Origin: Planococcus citri
Taxonomy: Eukaryota > Arthropoda > Insecta > Hemiptera > Pseudococcidae
Assembly (NCBI RefSeq): GCF_950023065.1
Contig: NC_088681.1
Span: 10,354,001 to 10,418,000 of the forward strand
Reading direction: 5' to 3'
DNA length: 64,000 bases
Shown here: positions 61,901 to 64,000 of the stretch, piece after piece
Numbering within the stretch: the first letter of the stretch is position 1
How the letters are laid out: the number at the start of each line of letters is the position of its first letter
Notes under the pieces: generated by a model
What the model was told of the DNA's origin: nothing
The model's input: the letters and a program-made list of their open reading frames with translations, nothing else
Databases searched by the model: none
Made by a program: the position numbers and the translations under genes

Positions 61901-62233
61901 ACAGAAAGGACATTATTTCAACATATAATCTTACCTATAAACTTCTTGTTGGGAATCAGTGATCTGAGGCCATAGTAACATAACAGCGACCGGAGACTCG
62001 TGAGGCCCCAGTCGACGTTCTTTACATTCACGTCCCATTCCATCTCCGACGACTTCGGCTAACTCGTACCCGCCAGGTCCAGATAATCCTAATCGTTCGA
62101 TGATACAGGAGATGATCTCCTCGGATGTGGTTTGTTTACTCGCCTCCACGGATAACGCTTCATAGCAAGGTGATAACGCTCCGACGAATACTTGTACTAT
62201 GAATCGATTACTACTAACGGCAGTATCAACCAT
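16779..62233 (-). CDS. Myo9: Class IX unconventional myosin (MYO9-type myosin-RhoGAP), complete 32-exon coding region
   Basis: Actin-based motor with a tail that stimulates GTP hydrolysis on Rho-family GTPases. The spliced model is 2088 aa. Approximate residues: RA 10-98, motor 105-985 (P-loop GESGSGKT, switch [10 protein letters not shown], switch II DIFGFED, loop-2 insert about 695-880), IQ motifs 1035-1128, atypical C1 1430-1490, canonical C1 1690-1745, RhoGAP 1760-1960 with arginine finger GIYRKSG, then a short charged coiled segment and a C-terminus DEDPIMV. The domain order RA-motor-IQ-C1-RhoGAP is diagnostic of class IX. Every junction uses GT-AG and phases are consistent through all 32 exons. 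The start is fixed by an in-frame TAA six codons upstream of the ATG. A nested gene, MGST1, lies on the other strand in intron 24. Vertebrate MYO9A/B have one C1; this protein has two. Domain assignment is by eye and very secure; exact exon edges are inferred from splice consensus. Exons are listed separately. Confidence 0.95.
16904..17422. other. Myo9 intron 31 (519 bp)
   Basis: AT-rich with C-runs; no repeat family or coding segment recognised. Confidence 0.35.
17423..17612 (-). CDS. Myo9: Myo9 exon 31: coiled tail
   Basis: Encodes [20 protein letters not shown] and KEKEILTT, aligning with the EERVLTEQIENLQKEKEEL coiled segment of MYO9A, then an acidic Ser-rich stretch ([19 protein letters not shown]). 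Donor T|GTAAGC, phase 1. Confidence 0.92.
17714..17969 (-). CDS. Myo9: Myo9 exon 30: end of RhoGAP
   Basis: Encodes [19 protein letters not shown], the NxM..LA..F.P motif that contains the conserved Asn of the RhoGAP active site, then a helix ([20 protein letters not shown]). Acceptor TTCGCAG|AGTC, donor AAG|GTAAAC, phase 0. Confidence 0.96.
18058..18254 (-). CDS. Myo9: Myo9 exon 29: RhoGAP core
   Basis: Encodes [20 protein letters not shown] and [11 protein letters not shown], the RhoGAP signature (K..LRELP.PL-type, with the conserved Lys and Pro), through [13 protein letters not shown]. Donor AG|GTAATG, phase 2. Confidence 0.96.
18351..18428 (-). CDS. Myo9: Myo9 exon 28: RhoGAP
   Basis: 26-codon exon: [20 protein letters not shown], then RFEEYQ. 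Corresponds to the helix following the arginine finger in RhoGAP domains. Acceptor TTTTCACAG|TTG, donor CAG|GTACGT. Separated from exon 27 by the repeat-filled intron 27. Confidence 0.94.
18560..20570. repeat. ~130-bp tandem repeat in Myo9 intron 27
   Basis: About 14 degenerate units. Each has CAAAATGAGTTGGAATTT, GCAGAAAATCAAAAATTTC, a TTTGAGCACTTTTGA box and CTCAAAATTGGGTCATGATT. Marker GTCA(C/T)GATTTT recurs about every 110-140 bp from 18.80 to 20.37 kb. A G-rich insertion lies at 20098-20117. Confidence 0.8.
20784..21034 (-). CDS. Myo9: Myo9 exon 27: end of C1 and start of RhoGAP with arginine finger
   Basis: Completes the C1 ([18 protein letters not shown], canonical C-X2-C-X4-H-X2-C-X7-C). 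After a Ser/Ala-rich linker it opens the RhoGAP domain: [18 protein letters not shown] and TEGIYRKSG. The Arg in GIYRKSG is the catalytic arginine finger that stabilises GTP hydrolysis on Rho. Donor GGA|GTAAGT. Confidence 0.95.
21035..21484. other. Myo9 intron 26 (450 bp)
   Basis: Unique AT-rich sequence. No repeat array and no coding segment recognised. Confidence 0.35.
21485..21770 (-). CDS. Myo9: Myo9 exon 26: basic linker and start of canonical C1
   Basis: Encodes [20 protein letters not shown], a Lys-rich run ([11 protein letters not shown]), then [18 protein letters not shown] and [14 protein letters not shown]. It contains the first His and three Cys of a C1 finger with canonical H-X12-C-X2-C-X13-C spacing. 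Acceptor TTCGAAG|GTCATC is a little weak; donor A|GTGAGT. Confidence 0.92.
21877..22050 (-). CDS. Myo9: Myo9 exon 25: tail before canonical C1
   Basis: Encodes [20 protein letters not shown] and [15 protein letters not shown], matching the conserved FKKALKEFRQN segment of MYO9A that precedes its C1. Acceptor TTTACAG|ATTTAT follows the 12.4-kb intron 24; donor CAC|GTGAGT. Confidence 0.93.
22090..25140. repeat. GGTAATTACC palindrome array in Myo9 intron 24
   Basis: Dozens of TAATTACCG / GGTAATTACC words, many as perfect 10-bp palindromes or paired as GGTAATTACCGGTAATTT. From about 23.40 to 24.60 kb a 575-bp higher-order unit is repeated (equivalent points 23786 and 24361). Flanking text differs between copies, while the ACC/GGT words are retained. 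No reading frame explains it. Confidence 0.88.
23402..24600. repeat. 575-bp tandem duplication inside the GGTAATTACC array
   Basis: Two copies share long near-identical blocks such as AAAGGATATAAATGTCTTT (near 23436 and 24016) and CATCCCGGTAATTACCGG (near 23812 and 24388). Small indels in the second copy (for example around TAGGTAATTACC at 24250) set them apart. Confidence 0.75.
25140..26796. other. Non-repetitive region upstream of Mgst1
   Basis: Unlike the flanking array this has no visible repeats and carries several CpG-rich patches, e.g. around 25200-25240 and 25545-25620. It probably includes the Mgst1 promoter and 5'UTR. I could not identify a core promoter with confidence. Confidence 0.35.
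26797..26919 (+). CDS. Mgst1: Mgst1 exon 1: start and first membrane helix
   Basis: 41 codons, [17 protein letters not shown] to FQRMKKK. Aligns with the VDLTQVMDDEVFMAFA start of human MGST1. Donor AAA|GTAATT, phase 0. Confidence 0.92.
26797..34090 (+). CDS. Mgst1: Microsomal glutathione S-transferase 1 (MAPEG family), three exons, nested in Myo9 intron 24
   Basis: Membrane-bound glutathione transferase/peroxidase of the ER and mitochondrial outer membrane; conjugates glutathione to electrophiles and reduces lipid peroxides as a trimer. Exons 26797-26919, 33664-33743 and 33844-34090 join in phase to 149 aa (human MGST1 is 155). Visible features: first membrane helix [18 protein letters not shown]; the family signature [14 protein letters not shown]; further hydrophobic helices ([34 protein letters not shown]); and the QPxR element ([10 protein letters not shown]) matching the catalytic-arginine segment. 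The 6.7-kb first intron carries a foldback element. The reactive Cys found in mammalian MGST1 after NPED is Thr here (SPEDTSF). An in-frame TAG lies just before the ATG and could be part of a 5'UTR intron acceptor (ATTCGCGTAG). Identity is secure. Confidence 0.94.
28497..28528 (+). repeat. GGGA microsatellite with G-quadruplex potential
   Basis: Runs of GGGAGGGAGGGAGGGAGG and more on the plus strand, five or more G-tracts of three or longer with 1-nt loops. A similar tract is at 20098-20117. Confidence 0.7.
28709..28765 (+). other. Candidate in-frame cassette exon in Mgst1 intron 1
   Basis: 57 nt (19 codons, [19 protein letters not shown]) flanked by a pyrimidine-rich tract ending TTCATGCAG and a donor TCG|GTAGGA. 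Phase 0 at both ends matches the exon 1/exon 2 junction, so inclusion would add 19 residues without a frameshift. No conservation evidence; it may be chance. Confidence 0.25.
30693..32956. mobile_element. 2.26-kb foldback element in Mgst1 intron 1
   Basis: Perfect 31-bp terminal inverted repeats (starting GAGGAGCTGAGAATCAAAAC at 30693, inverse ending 32956), each flanked outside by ATTT, a possible 4-bp duplication. Inside, long arms (about 30881-31615 and 31990-32752) are inverted copies that themselves contain tandem ~110-bp units bearing AATTCGTGATCTACACC and CATTTCGACATATCACAC. The word CAAAACTCACATTTGCC recurs at the ends of both inner and outer arms, suggesting nested insertion or stepwise foldback growth. 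No transposase is visible. Confidence 0.75.
31621..31989. mobile_element. Central loop of the foldback with a Helitron-like 3' end
   Basis: Unique centre of the foldback. The segment GGGAAATCCCAGGGGCTAG ending at 31800 has a short GGGA/TCCC stem followed by CTAG and then T, the pattern of a Helitron 3' terminus. No matching 5' TC end could be fixed. Confidence 0.3.
33100..33663. other. Mgst1 intron 1, 3' part
   Basis: AT-rich with one C-run (33427-33434) and degenerate repeat words such as GACACGTGACATGTTGAT. No gene seen. Confidence 0.3.
33664..33743 (+). CDS. Mgst1: Mgst1 exon 2
   Basis: Encodes [18 protein letters not shown] and DADVERVRR (last codon split). Acceptor TTCCAATAG|GTTTTT, donor AG|GTAGAT. 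Cytosolic loop between helices 1 and 2, part of the glutathione site in the family. Confidence 0.93.
33844..34090 (+). CDS. Mgst1: Mgst1 exon 3 and stop
   Basis: Begins [18 protein letters not shown] and runs through three membrane helices to MKVYE and TAA at 34088-34090. Acceptor TTTTTCAG|AGC. Confidence 0.95.
34381..34386 (+). promoter_or_regulatory. Mgst1 poly(A) signal AATAAA
   Basis: First canonical AATAAA in a sensible position after the Mgst1 stop, 290 nt downstream. Cleavage 10-30 nt later would fall at about 34396-34416, abutting the end of Myo9 exon 24 (34418) on the other strand. Confidence 0.6.
34418..34734 (-). CDS. Myo9: Myo9 exon 24: second half of atypical C1 domain
   Basis: Begins [10 protein letters not shown], supplying CxxC, His and Cys ligands, and then a late Cys after ten residues rather than seven. 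A basic run GRRKRRKH and a Ser/Thr-rich linker follow, ending [13 protein letters not shown], which matches the segment before the RhoGAP module in MYO9A. Donor AAG|GTGAGC, phase 0. The poly(A) signal of the nested plus-strand gene is only 32 bp beyond this exon's end. Confidence 0.92.
34828..35111 (-). CDS. Myo9: Myo9 exon 23: tail, first half of atypical C1 domain
   Basis: Encodes an Arg/Ser linker and then [20 protein letters not shown] followed by CMYC and GHKC. This is the start of a C1 (phorbol-ester/DAG-type) zinc finger: first His, CxxC pair, then the third Cys. Spacing between the first His and Cys is 13, not the usual 12. Donor G|GTAATT, phase 1; the finger completes in exon 24. Confidence 0.9.
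35196..35505 (-). CDS. Myo9: Myo9 exon 22: tail, disordered
   Basis: 310-nt exon encoding a Ser/Arg/Pro-rich disordered segment ([38 protein letters not shown]). High CpG and balanced codons contrast with the introns. Donor AG|GTGAGC, phase 2. Confidence 0.85.
35589..35711 (-). CDS. Myo9: Myo9 exon 21: tail
   Basis: Encodes [18 protein letters not shown], then [19 protein letters not shown], a Ser-rich linker followed by a short predicted helix. Acceptor CAAATAG|ATAAA, donor G|GTAAAA, phase 1. Confidence 0.8.
35809..35918 (-). CDS. Myo9: Myo9 exon 20: tail
   Basis: Encodes [20 protein letters not shown] and [15 protein letters not shown], a basic then aromatic stretch of unknown fold. Acceptor ATTTTCAG|TATC, donor G|GTGAGT, phase 1. 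Lies after the repeat-filled intron 19. Confidence 0.8.
35930..36599. repeat. Intron 19, degenerate copies of the ATTCGTG/TGTGACATATCG box
   Basis: Contains one diverged inverse copy of the dispersed box (CGTGTGACATATCG at about 36421, followed by AGCGCTAATACGAA). Otherwise AT-rich. Confidence 0.4.
36600..38300. repeat. CCAAAATTGTCAAAAAGTGTC-type minisatellite in Myo9 intron 19
   Basis: Degenerate units of about 30-35 bp built on AAAATTGTCAAAAA and TTTTTGGCAAA, with interspersed G-runs (36780-36791, 37265-37288, 37509-37519). Related in wording to the arrays at 1-3.6 kb and 42.3-44.9 kb. Confidence 0.75.
38301..38760. other. Intron 19, segment next to exon 19
   Basis: AT-rich unique sequence, no feature seen. 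Confidence 0.3.
38761..38832 (-). CDS. Myo9: Myo9 exon 19: tail linker
   Basis: 72-nt exon encoding an acidic Ser/Pro-rich segment ([20 protein letters not shown]). Acceptor CGTTGCAG|TACC, donor CA|GTAAGT. Phase 2 in and out fits both neighbours. Confidence 0.78.
38916..39007 (-). CDS. Myo9: Myo9 exon 18: tail linker
   Basis: Encodes a Lys/Ser-rich linker starting [17 protein letters not shown] and ending [10 protein letters not shown]. It has no recognised fold. Acceptor CACGCAG|GGTAAA and donor GA|GTATGT. Included on phase continuity and an open frame of correct length. Confidence 0.8.
39095..39298 (-). CDS. Myo9: Myo9 exon 17: IQ motifs 2-4
   Basis: Encodes three further IQ-like repeats: a degenerate one ([16 protein letters not shown]), [18 protein letters not shown] and [15 protein letters not shown], ending REQQEQM. 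Expected to bind calmodulin-like light chains. Donor ATG|GTTAGT, phase 0. Confidence 0.93.
39380..39605 (-). CDS. Myo9: Myo9 exon 16: converter end and first IQ motif
   Basis: Encodes [16 protein letters not shown], the end of the motor, then the lever arm [18 protein letters not shown], an IQ-like light-chain/calmodulin site. Donor CAG|GTTTGC, phase 0. Confidence 0.94.
39640..41190. repeat. GCACAACGCGATTTTGAAAA minisatellite filling Myo9 intron 15
   Basis: Dozens of degenerate copies of a roughly 25-30-bp unit, AAAAGCACAA(C/T)GCGATTTTGAAA. Almost the whole 1.6-kb intron is this repeat. Phe/Cys-rich or Lys/His-rich open frames across it are artefacts. Confidence 0.88.
41248..41405 (-). CDS. 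Myo9: Myo9 exon 15: motor converter
   Basis: Encodes [40 protein letters not shown] and [21 protein letters not shown] is the near-invariant SH1/SH2 helix and converter start. It has no ATG near its start, so it is easily missed. Acceptor TTTTACAG|ATACC, donor AG|GTGAGC, phase 2. Confidence 0.95.
41490..41724 (-). CDS. Myo9: Myo9 exon 14: motor after loop 2
   Basis: Encodes [14 protein letters not shown], then [20 protein letters not shown] and [13 protein letters not shown], the conserved actin-binding and SH1-helix approach. Acceptor TTTACAG|GAAAAAC, donor AAG|GTAAAG, phase 0. Confidence 0.95.
41725..42349. other. Intron 13, segment before exon 14
   Basis: Mostly unique. Contains ATACAAGGTGTCCCAAGAAG at about 41801, which resembles a transposon end common in insects, but no partner end was found. 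Confidence 0.3.
42350..44880. repeat. CAATTTTGGCAAAAATG-type ~30-bp minisatellite in Myo9 intron 13
   Basis: Degenerate tandem copies alternating GACAATTTTGGCAAAAAT and GAAAACTTTTTGACAACTTT, with units near 30-33 bp. Open frames on the minus strand (KLSKNFHFCQNC-like) are artefacts of the repeat. Confidence 0.85.
44881..45686. other. Intron 13, non-repetitive part after exon 13
   Basis: Unique AT-rich sequence with A-rich runs. No gene recognised. Confidence 0.35.
45687..46082 (-). CDS. Myo9: Myo9 exon 13: loop-2 insert, low complexity
   Basis: Encodes a charged, Ser/Arg/Asp-rich stretch including [26 protein letters not shown], and an end [17 protein letters not shown] that resembles the SILKRAH-like segment closing loop 2 in MYO9A. 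This is the long actin-binding-loop insertion typical of class IX motors. Acceptor TTTCAG|ATTTAG and donor AT|GTAGGT restore the frame on both sides. GC is higher than in the flanking introns. Confidence 0.85.
46083..46396. other. Intron 12, segment next to exon 13
   Basis: Unique sequence, relatively GC-rich for an intron. The plus-strand open frame here is antisense to exon 13 and not a gene. Confidence 0.35.
46397..48030. mobile_element. 1.6-kb foldback element in Myo9 intron 12
   Basis: Two arms of roughly 720 bp (46397-47117 and 47297-48030) are near-identical inverted copies around a spacer of about 180 bp. An 8-bp direct repeat CAGGTGCC flanks it (46389-46396, 48031-48038), a candidate target duplication. 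Farther out, ATACAGGGTG near 46364 and its inverse near 48317-48326 could instead be the true termini of a 2-kb element. Each arm carries the shared ATTCGTGTTCAGCG box. No transposase coding is seen. Confidence 0.75.
48340..49449. other. Intron 12, non-repetitive segment
   Basis: AT-rich unique sequence between a foldback element and the palindrome array. No gene recognised. Confidence 0.35.
49450..52070. repeat. Palindromic TCGTTCGCGAACGA array in Myo9 intron 12
   Basis: About 28 copies of a CGCGAA core, many as the 14-bp perfect palindrome TCGTTCGCGAACGA within GAATCGTTCGCGAACGAATC. A higher-order unit of about 257-282 bp is visible from GAATCGACAC markers near 49495, 49770, 50027, 50306 and 50588; each unit carries several palindromes separated by AT-rich spacers. 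Variants are mostly single substitutions that preserve one half-site. No open frame explains this. Confidence 0.9.
52316..53091. mobile_element. Foldback/MITE-like element with 36-bp perfect terminal inverted repeats
   Basis: Ends start CGCACCTCGGGAGTTATAAG at 52316 and in inverse at 53091; 36 bp are identical. Both ends are flanked by ATAT (52312-52315, 53092-53095), a possible 4-bp target duplication, though ATAT is itself palindromic. The inside has weaker internal copies (GGAGTTATAAGGGTATATCT at 52496). No transposase frame is visible, so it is non-autonomous. Lies in Myo9 intron 12 at the edge of the TTCGCGAA array. Confidence 0.75.
53100..53959. other. Intron 12, non-repetitive segment next to exon 12
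   Basis: AT-rich, with TAGGTA words and poly-T tracts. No coding potential seen. Confidence 0.35.
53960..54026 (-). CDS. Myo9: Myo9 exon 12: loop-2 insert (67-nt exon)
   Basis: Encodes [20 protein letters not shown] plus LI. It is not conserved in sequence, but it is required: exon 11 ends in phase 1 and exon 13 begins after phase 2, so a 3n+1 exon is needed, and this one fits. Acceptor CGATAG|ATGG, donor AA|GTGAGT. It is followed by the 7.9-kb intron 12. Confidence 0.8.
54104..54302 (-). CDS. Myo9: Myo9 exon 11: motor, entry to loop 2
   Basis: Encodes [20 protein letters not shown] and [20 protein letters not shown], a segment specific to class IX heads just before the long loop-2 insert. 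Donor AGAG|GTAGAG, phase 1. Confidence 0.95.
54391..54526 (-). CDS. Myo9: Myo9 exon 10: motor, lower 50 kDa
   Basis: Encodes [14 protein letters not shown], an insert [15 protein letters not shown], and [13 protein letters not shown], the conserved HYAGKV element. Donor CAA|GTAAGT, phase 0. Confidence 0.95.
54608..54808 (-). CDS. Myo9: Myo9 exon 9: motor, relay helix
   Basis: Encodes [20 protein letters not shown] (the relay helix signature), then [16 protein letters not shown] and [10 protein letters not shown]. Acceptor TTCGCAG|TTTCG, donor AA|GTAAGT, phase 2. Confidence 0.96.
54885..55060 (-). CDS. Myo9: Myo9 exon 8: motor, switch II
   Basis: Encodes [30 protein letters not shown] and the switch II/relay motif [13 protein letters not shown]. 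All hallmark residues are intact. Donor AG|GTAAGG, phase 2. Confidence 0.96.
55142..55332 (-). CDS. Myo9: Myo9 exon 7: motor
   Basis: Encodes [38 protein letters not shown] and the basic stretch [18 protein letters not shown]. Equivalent to the region around the hypertrophic-cardiomyopathy loop in other heads. Donor GAG|GTAACG, phase 0. Confidence 0.94.
55407..55542 (-). CDS. Myo9: Myo9 exon 6: motor
   Basis: Encodes [20 protein letters not shown], then [20 protein letters not shown] and VLLLG. This is the helix pair preceding the HLGN-like segment, which completes across the junction as LGN. Donor G|GTAAGG, phase 1. Confidence 0.95.
55817..55979 (-). CDS. Myo9: Myo9 exon 5: motor
   Basis: Encodes [16 protein letters not shown] and [14 protein letters not shown], conserved upper-50-kDa segments of the myosin head. 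Ends at YLNR with donor AGG|GTAATT, phase 0. Confidence 0.95.
56085..56179 (-). CDS. Myo9: Myo9 exon 4: motor, switch I
   Basis: Short exon with [19 protein letters not shown], the switch I loop, followed by [13 protein letters not shown]. Acceptor AACAG|GCTTTT, donor CACGG|GTACGT, phase 2. Too short to appear as a long open frame; recognised by the invariant motif. Confidence 0.95.
56180..57099. other. Intron 3, part next to exon 4
   Basis: Contains a CT-rich microsatellite at 56371-56395 and otherwise unremarkable AT-rich sequence leading into the 140-bp array. Confidence 0.4.
57100..59420. repeat. ~140-bp tandem repeat array in Myo9 intron 3
   Basis: Unit contains CATATTCGTGATCAGCACG, GAAATCGACACCAAACACGA, a GATTTTGGCTCAATTTTGAG box and ACGGCTCCAAGGCTCC. 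Two adjacent units near 57222 and 57362 are almost identical at a 140-bp step. From about 57.5 to 58.7 kb the repeat is a dimer with a regular 279-bp period (equivalent points at 57794, 58073, 58352 and 58631). Because 279 is a multiple of 3, the same spurious reading frame recurs. Copies decay toward 59.4 kb. Confidence 0.85.
59421..61094. other. Intron 3, non-repetitive part next to exon 3
   Basis: No gene recognised on either strand. Includes a CGT trinucleotide run at 60651-60667 and AT-rich stretches. Open frames here have no recognisable content. Confidence 0.4.
61095..61370 (-). CDS. Myo9: Myo9 exon 3: motor, P-loop
   Basis: Encodes [14 protein letters not shown] through the nucleotide-binding P-loop GESGSGKT to AGPVLE, 92 codons. 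All P-loop residues needed for ATP binding are present, so the motor is probably active. The exon is followed by the 4.9-kb intron 3, which carries a satellite array. Confidence 0.96.
61456..61699 (-). CDS. Myo9: Myo9 exon 2: start of motor domain
   Basis: Opens with RFYLREKL and runs through the class IX motif [17 protein letters not shown] to [14 protein letters not shown], the first strands of the myosin head. Acceptor CTTCAG|GTTC, donor AAA|GTACTT, ends phase 0. Confidence 0.94.
61935..62233 (-). CDS. Myo9: Myo9 exon 1: start codon and RA domain
   Basis: Encodes residues 1-99, beginning [20 protein letters not shown]. It matches the N-terminal Ras-association/ubiquitin-like domain of class IX myosins, including the LAEV-like strand (YELAEVVGD) and the MLLWP motif near its end. 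The start has a good Kozak context (CAAAATGG), and an in-frame TAA at 62249-62251 excludes a longer unspliced N-terminus. Donor AG|GTAAG, phase 2. Confidence 0.93.
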
Positions 62234-63222
62234 TTTGCATCGAATGCATTATTATTCGCATTGCGATTGACACGACGATATGCGATCTACACCAGACACC
62301 ATTTTCTCTGCATAAAAAATGGTATTTCGCACCAACCACACGTTCCCATCGCGAACGGATATATCAACACAATCTGTAACACGTATATAGAGATATTATT
62401 ATCAAATAATAAAAAAATATACATCGTAATCGAGACATTTTCTCGTTCGAGTTTTTTTTTTTTTTTAGTCAACTAGGTGATTCAACATCATCAACCAGTT
62501 GTACTTGATAAAGCGCGAATTAACCTTTGGTAACGCAAACCACCATCTTCGCTAGCTTTTTAATTACACCTAGATATGCGAAAAAACTCGCGAATTTCAT
62601 ATTTTACGTACGTTTGATATTTTGCGTTGGCGTTTTCCTATGCTTGATTAACTTGAAAATTCAAATTACACTCCACTGTGTAAGGAATCGTTTACATCAC
62701 AGCCACTGACACTCGCAACACTAAACACATCAACAACAAATTTACTAAAAAAATTATCTCCGAAAAAACTCACGTGTAAAAACAATTTGACTATTTAAAC
62801 GCACATAGTTGAGAAAAAAAAGTTCGTATACAAGTTTACAGTAATATGTAGTCAGTGAGTCGAGAGAGATGAGAAAATATCGAATGAATGCCTAAATAGA
62901 TAGCCTATATACTACCAATATGTAGAATATACAGAATACAGAATACAGCAAATACGCTGGTTTTGGTCTTTTGGTGAACTTCAAAATTCTGAGTGATGAC
63001 TGACTACTGACGAATACGACGGTTCTGAGAAAAAGTTACTGCCCATATAGGTATAGAAAGTACGTTCATCGTGAGCGATAAAAACGTATAATTAAAATTC
63101 CTCCGGGCTATATATAGCGTCAGTTTTGAATCATCTAGCTAAATGTGTACGCGAAGATGCAGTTTTCTAATTAAAAAGGCCTTTTAATAGTTTAAAATTA
63201 AATTCAAAATGTAAAAATATAC
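62234..63222 (-). other. Myo9 upstream / 5'UTR region
   Basis: Non-repetitive sequence upstream of the Myo9 ATG. Contains an in-frame stop six codons before the start, and a TATATATA run at about 63110-63117 followed (reading minus) by TCAGT-like initiator motifs near 63008. This could be the Myo9 promoter and 5'UTR, but no element is decisive. Confidence 0.3.
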
Positions 63223-63329
63223 CTCGAAATTTTCCTCCGCTCGTTTCTCCAGTTGTTTTCGAATACACGTTGAATGAGTAGTTGAATAGGTATGCGATAC
63301 GATATTCGGTGAATCTTCGACTGCGACTT
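63223..63329 (-). CDS. Possible internal exon of an unidentified upstream gene
   Basis: 107 nt with acceptor TTTTACAG|AAGTC and donor GAG|GTATAT. One frame is open with balanced codons (VAVEDSPNIVSHTYSTTHS, then RKQLEKRAEENFE). Minus-strand sequence at the window edge ends GACTGCGG|GTAACG, a second plausible donor whose phase fits (about 63993-64000). The exon ends in phase 0, so it cannot splice in frame to Myo9 exon 2. I recognise no family and see no further downstream exon. Could be the 3' part of a neighbour or an unrecognised 5' region. Confidence 0.35.
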
Positions 63330-63690
63330 CTGTAAAATGTGAAACTAATTAGAAATAGTTTAATAATAAATCAACTCGAAATAAATTTACGTCGTTATCT
63401 TTCGAAAATGATGCAAAAGGCGAAAAAAATGATTTCAAAATGAAACACCATTTTTTGTTTTCGTGACGTTTTCTTAAAATGACAACGTTCTCAGCAGAAT
63501 GTTGCTATTTTCACAAAACTCTCGTACGAACGATTCAGAATCGAAATTATTCGAATCGTTCAGTTCCACTTTCCACAAGTAGATCACAAATAAAATTGAA
63601 CGATTTAAAAAAAGAACGAATTTGCCCACCTATTACAAAAGTCATTTCAGATCCACGTAGCAAATTCCATTTACGTCAATCAGTGGACTG

Positions 63691-63854
63691 CTACATAAGC
63701 GGCAACTCGGCAACTTAGCAACTTCGTTTCGCGTCAGTGGAACGAAAATGATAAGAAGTTGCTCGGTTATTGGCTGGAACTAGCAACCAAATCAAAATTT
63801 TTTGATTTGGTTGCCAAGTTGCCAGTTGCTGGTTGCTAGTTGCTGCTTATGTAG
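63691..63854. mobile_element. Small element with 17-bp terminal inverted repeats
   Basis: 164 bp bounded by CTACATAAGCGGCAACT and the inverse of CTACATAAGCAGCAACT (one mismatch). The interior has a second inverted pair (ACCAAATCAAAA) and several GCAACT/AGTTGC words. It reads as a MITE or foldback. I see no clear target-site duplication. Confidence 0.5.
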
Positions 63855-64000
63855 ATGTCGACTACATGTTTACATCACGATTTTATTTTTTTTTTAGATA
63901 AAAAAATAATTCGCGAATAATAAATCAGTGATTTAAATAATCATTTCGTAATGATTCATCTCGTATTTAATTCCGAGATAATGATACGTTACCCGCAGTC
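63855..64000. other. Window edge, no clear feature apart from a possible donor
   Basis: AT-rich. The last bases, read on the minus strand, give GACTGCGG|GTAACG, a plausible splice donor for an exon lying outside the window. Confidence 0.2.

Noticed and set aside
1..64000. tRNA, rRNA or other structured RNA genes
   Set aside because: Scanned for tRNA box motifs and rRNA-like stretches by eye; nothing convincing was seen.

Overview
The window is animal nuclear DNA: AT-rich, intron-rich and packed with simple and tandem repeats. It is dominated by one gene read on the minus strand, a class IX unconventional myosin (MYO9-type). I could trace 32 coding exons from an ATG at 62233 to a TAA at 16779. 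All splice phases agree, and the exons sum to 6267 nt, or 2088 codons plus stop. An arthropod is most likely. A hemipteran such as a mealybug or aphid is my guess, from the many TAGGTA/TACCTA motifs and the low GC; the sequence does not prove it.

The myosin reads, in order: N-terminal RA (ubiquitin-like) domain, motor with intact P-loop, switch I and switch II and a long loop-2 insert, about four IQ motifs, a low-complexity tail, an atypical C1 zinc finger, a canonical C1 zinc finger, a RhoGAP domain with its arginine finger, a short coiled tail and a C-terminus ending DEDPIMV. It should be an actin motor that carries a Rho-inactivating domain. A second, complete gene lies nested on the plus strand inside its largest intron (intron 24, 12.4 kb): a microsomal glutathione S-transferase 1 (MAPEG family), 149 aa in three exons (26797-34090). 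Its poly(A) signal lies only 32 bp from a myosin exon on the opposite strand.

Layout by coordinate: 1-16.3 kb is repeat-rich DNA 3' of the myosin (CAATTTTGACAAAAA-type repeats, a hAT-like element, a ~140-bp satellite, a ~285-bp repeat, a TCGATTAATCGA repeat, and two non-repetitive blocks at 7.2-9.1 and 12.5-14.0 kb). 16.8-22.05 kb holds the RhoGAP/C1 exons. 22.05-34.4 kb is intron 24, with a GGTAATTACC array, MGST1, and a large foldback element inside MGST1's own intron. 34.4-39.6 kb holds tail exons; 39.6-41.2 kb a GCACAA minisatellite; 41.2-46.1 kb the end of the motor. 46.1-54.0 kb is intron 12, with two foldback elements and a TTCGCGAACGAA palindrome array. 54-62.2 kb holds the motor and RA exons, interrupted by a 140-bp satellite in intron 3. 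62.2-64 kb is upstream sequence with a possible exon of a further gene.

Myosin introns are sharply bimodal. Most are 74-106 bp; six exceed 1.5 kb, and each of those is filled largely by tandem or foldback repeats, several of them palindromic. A short box (ATTCGTGNTCAGC ... TTCGATNTGTCACA) recurs in otherwise different arrays across the whole window and is the most intriguing unexplained signal.
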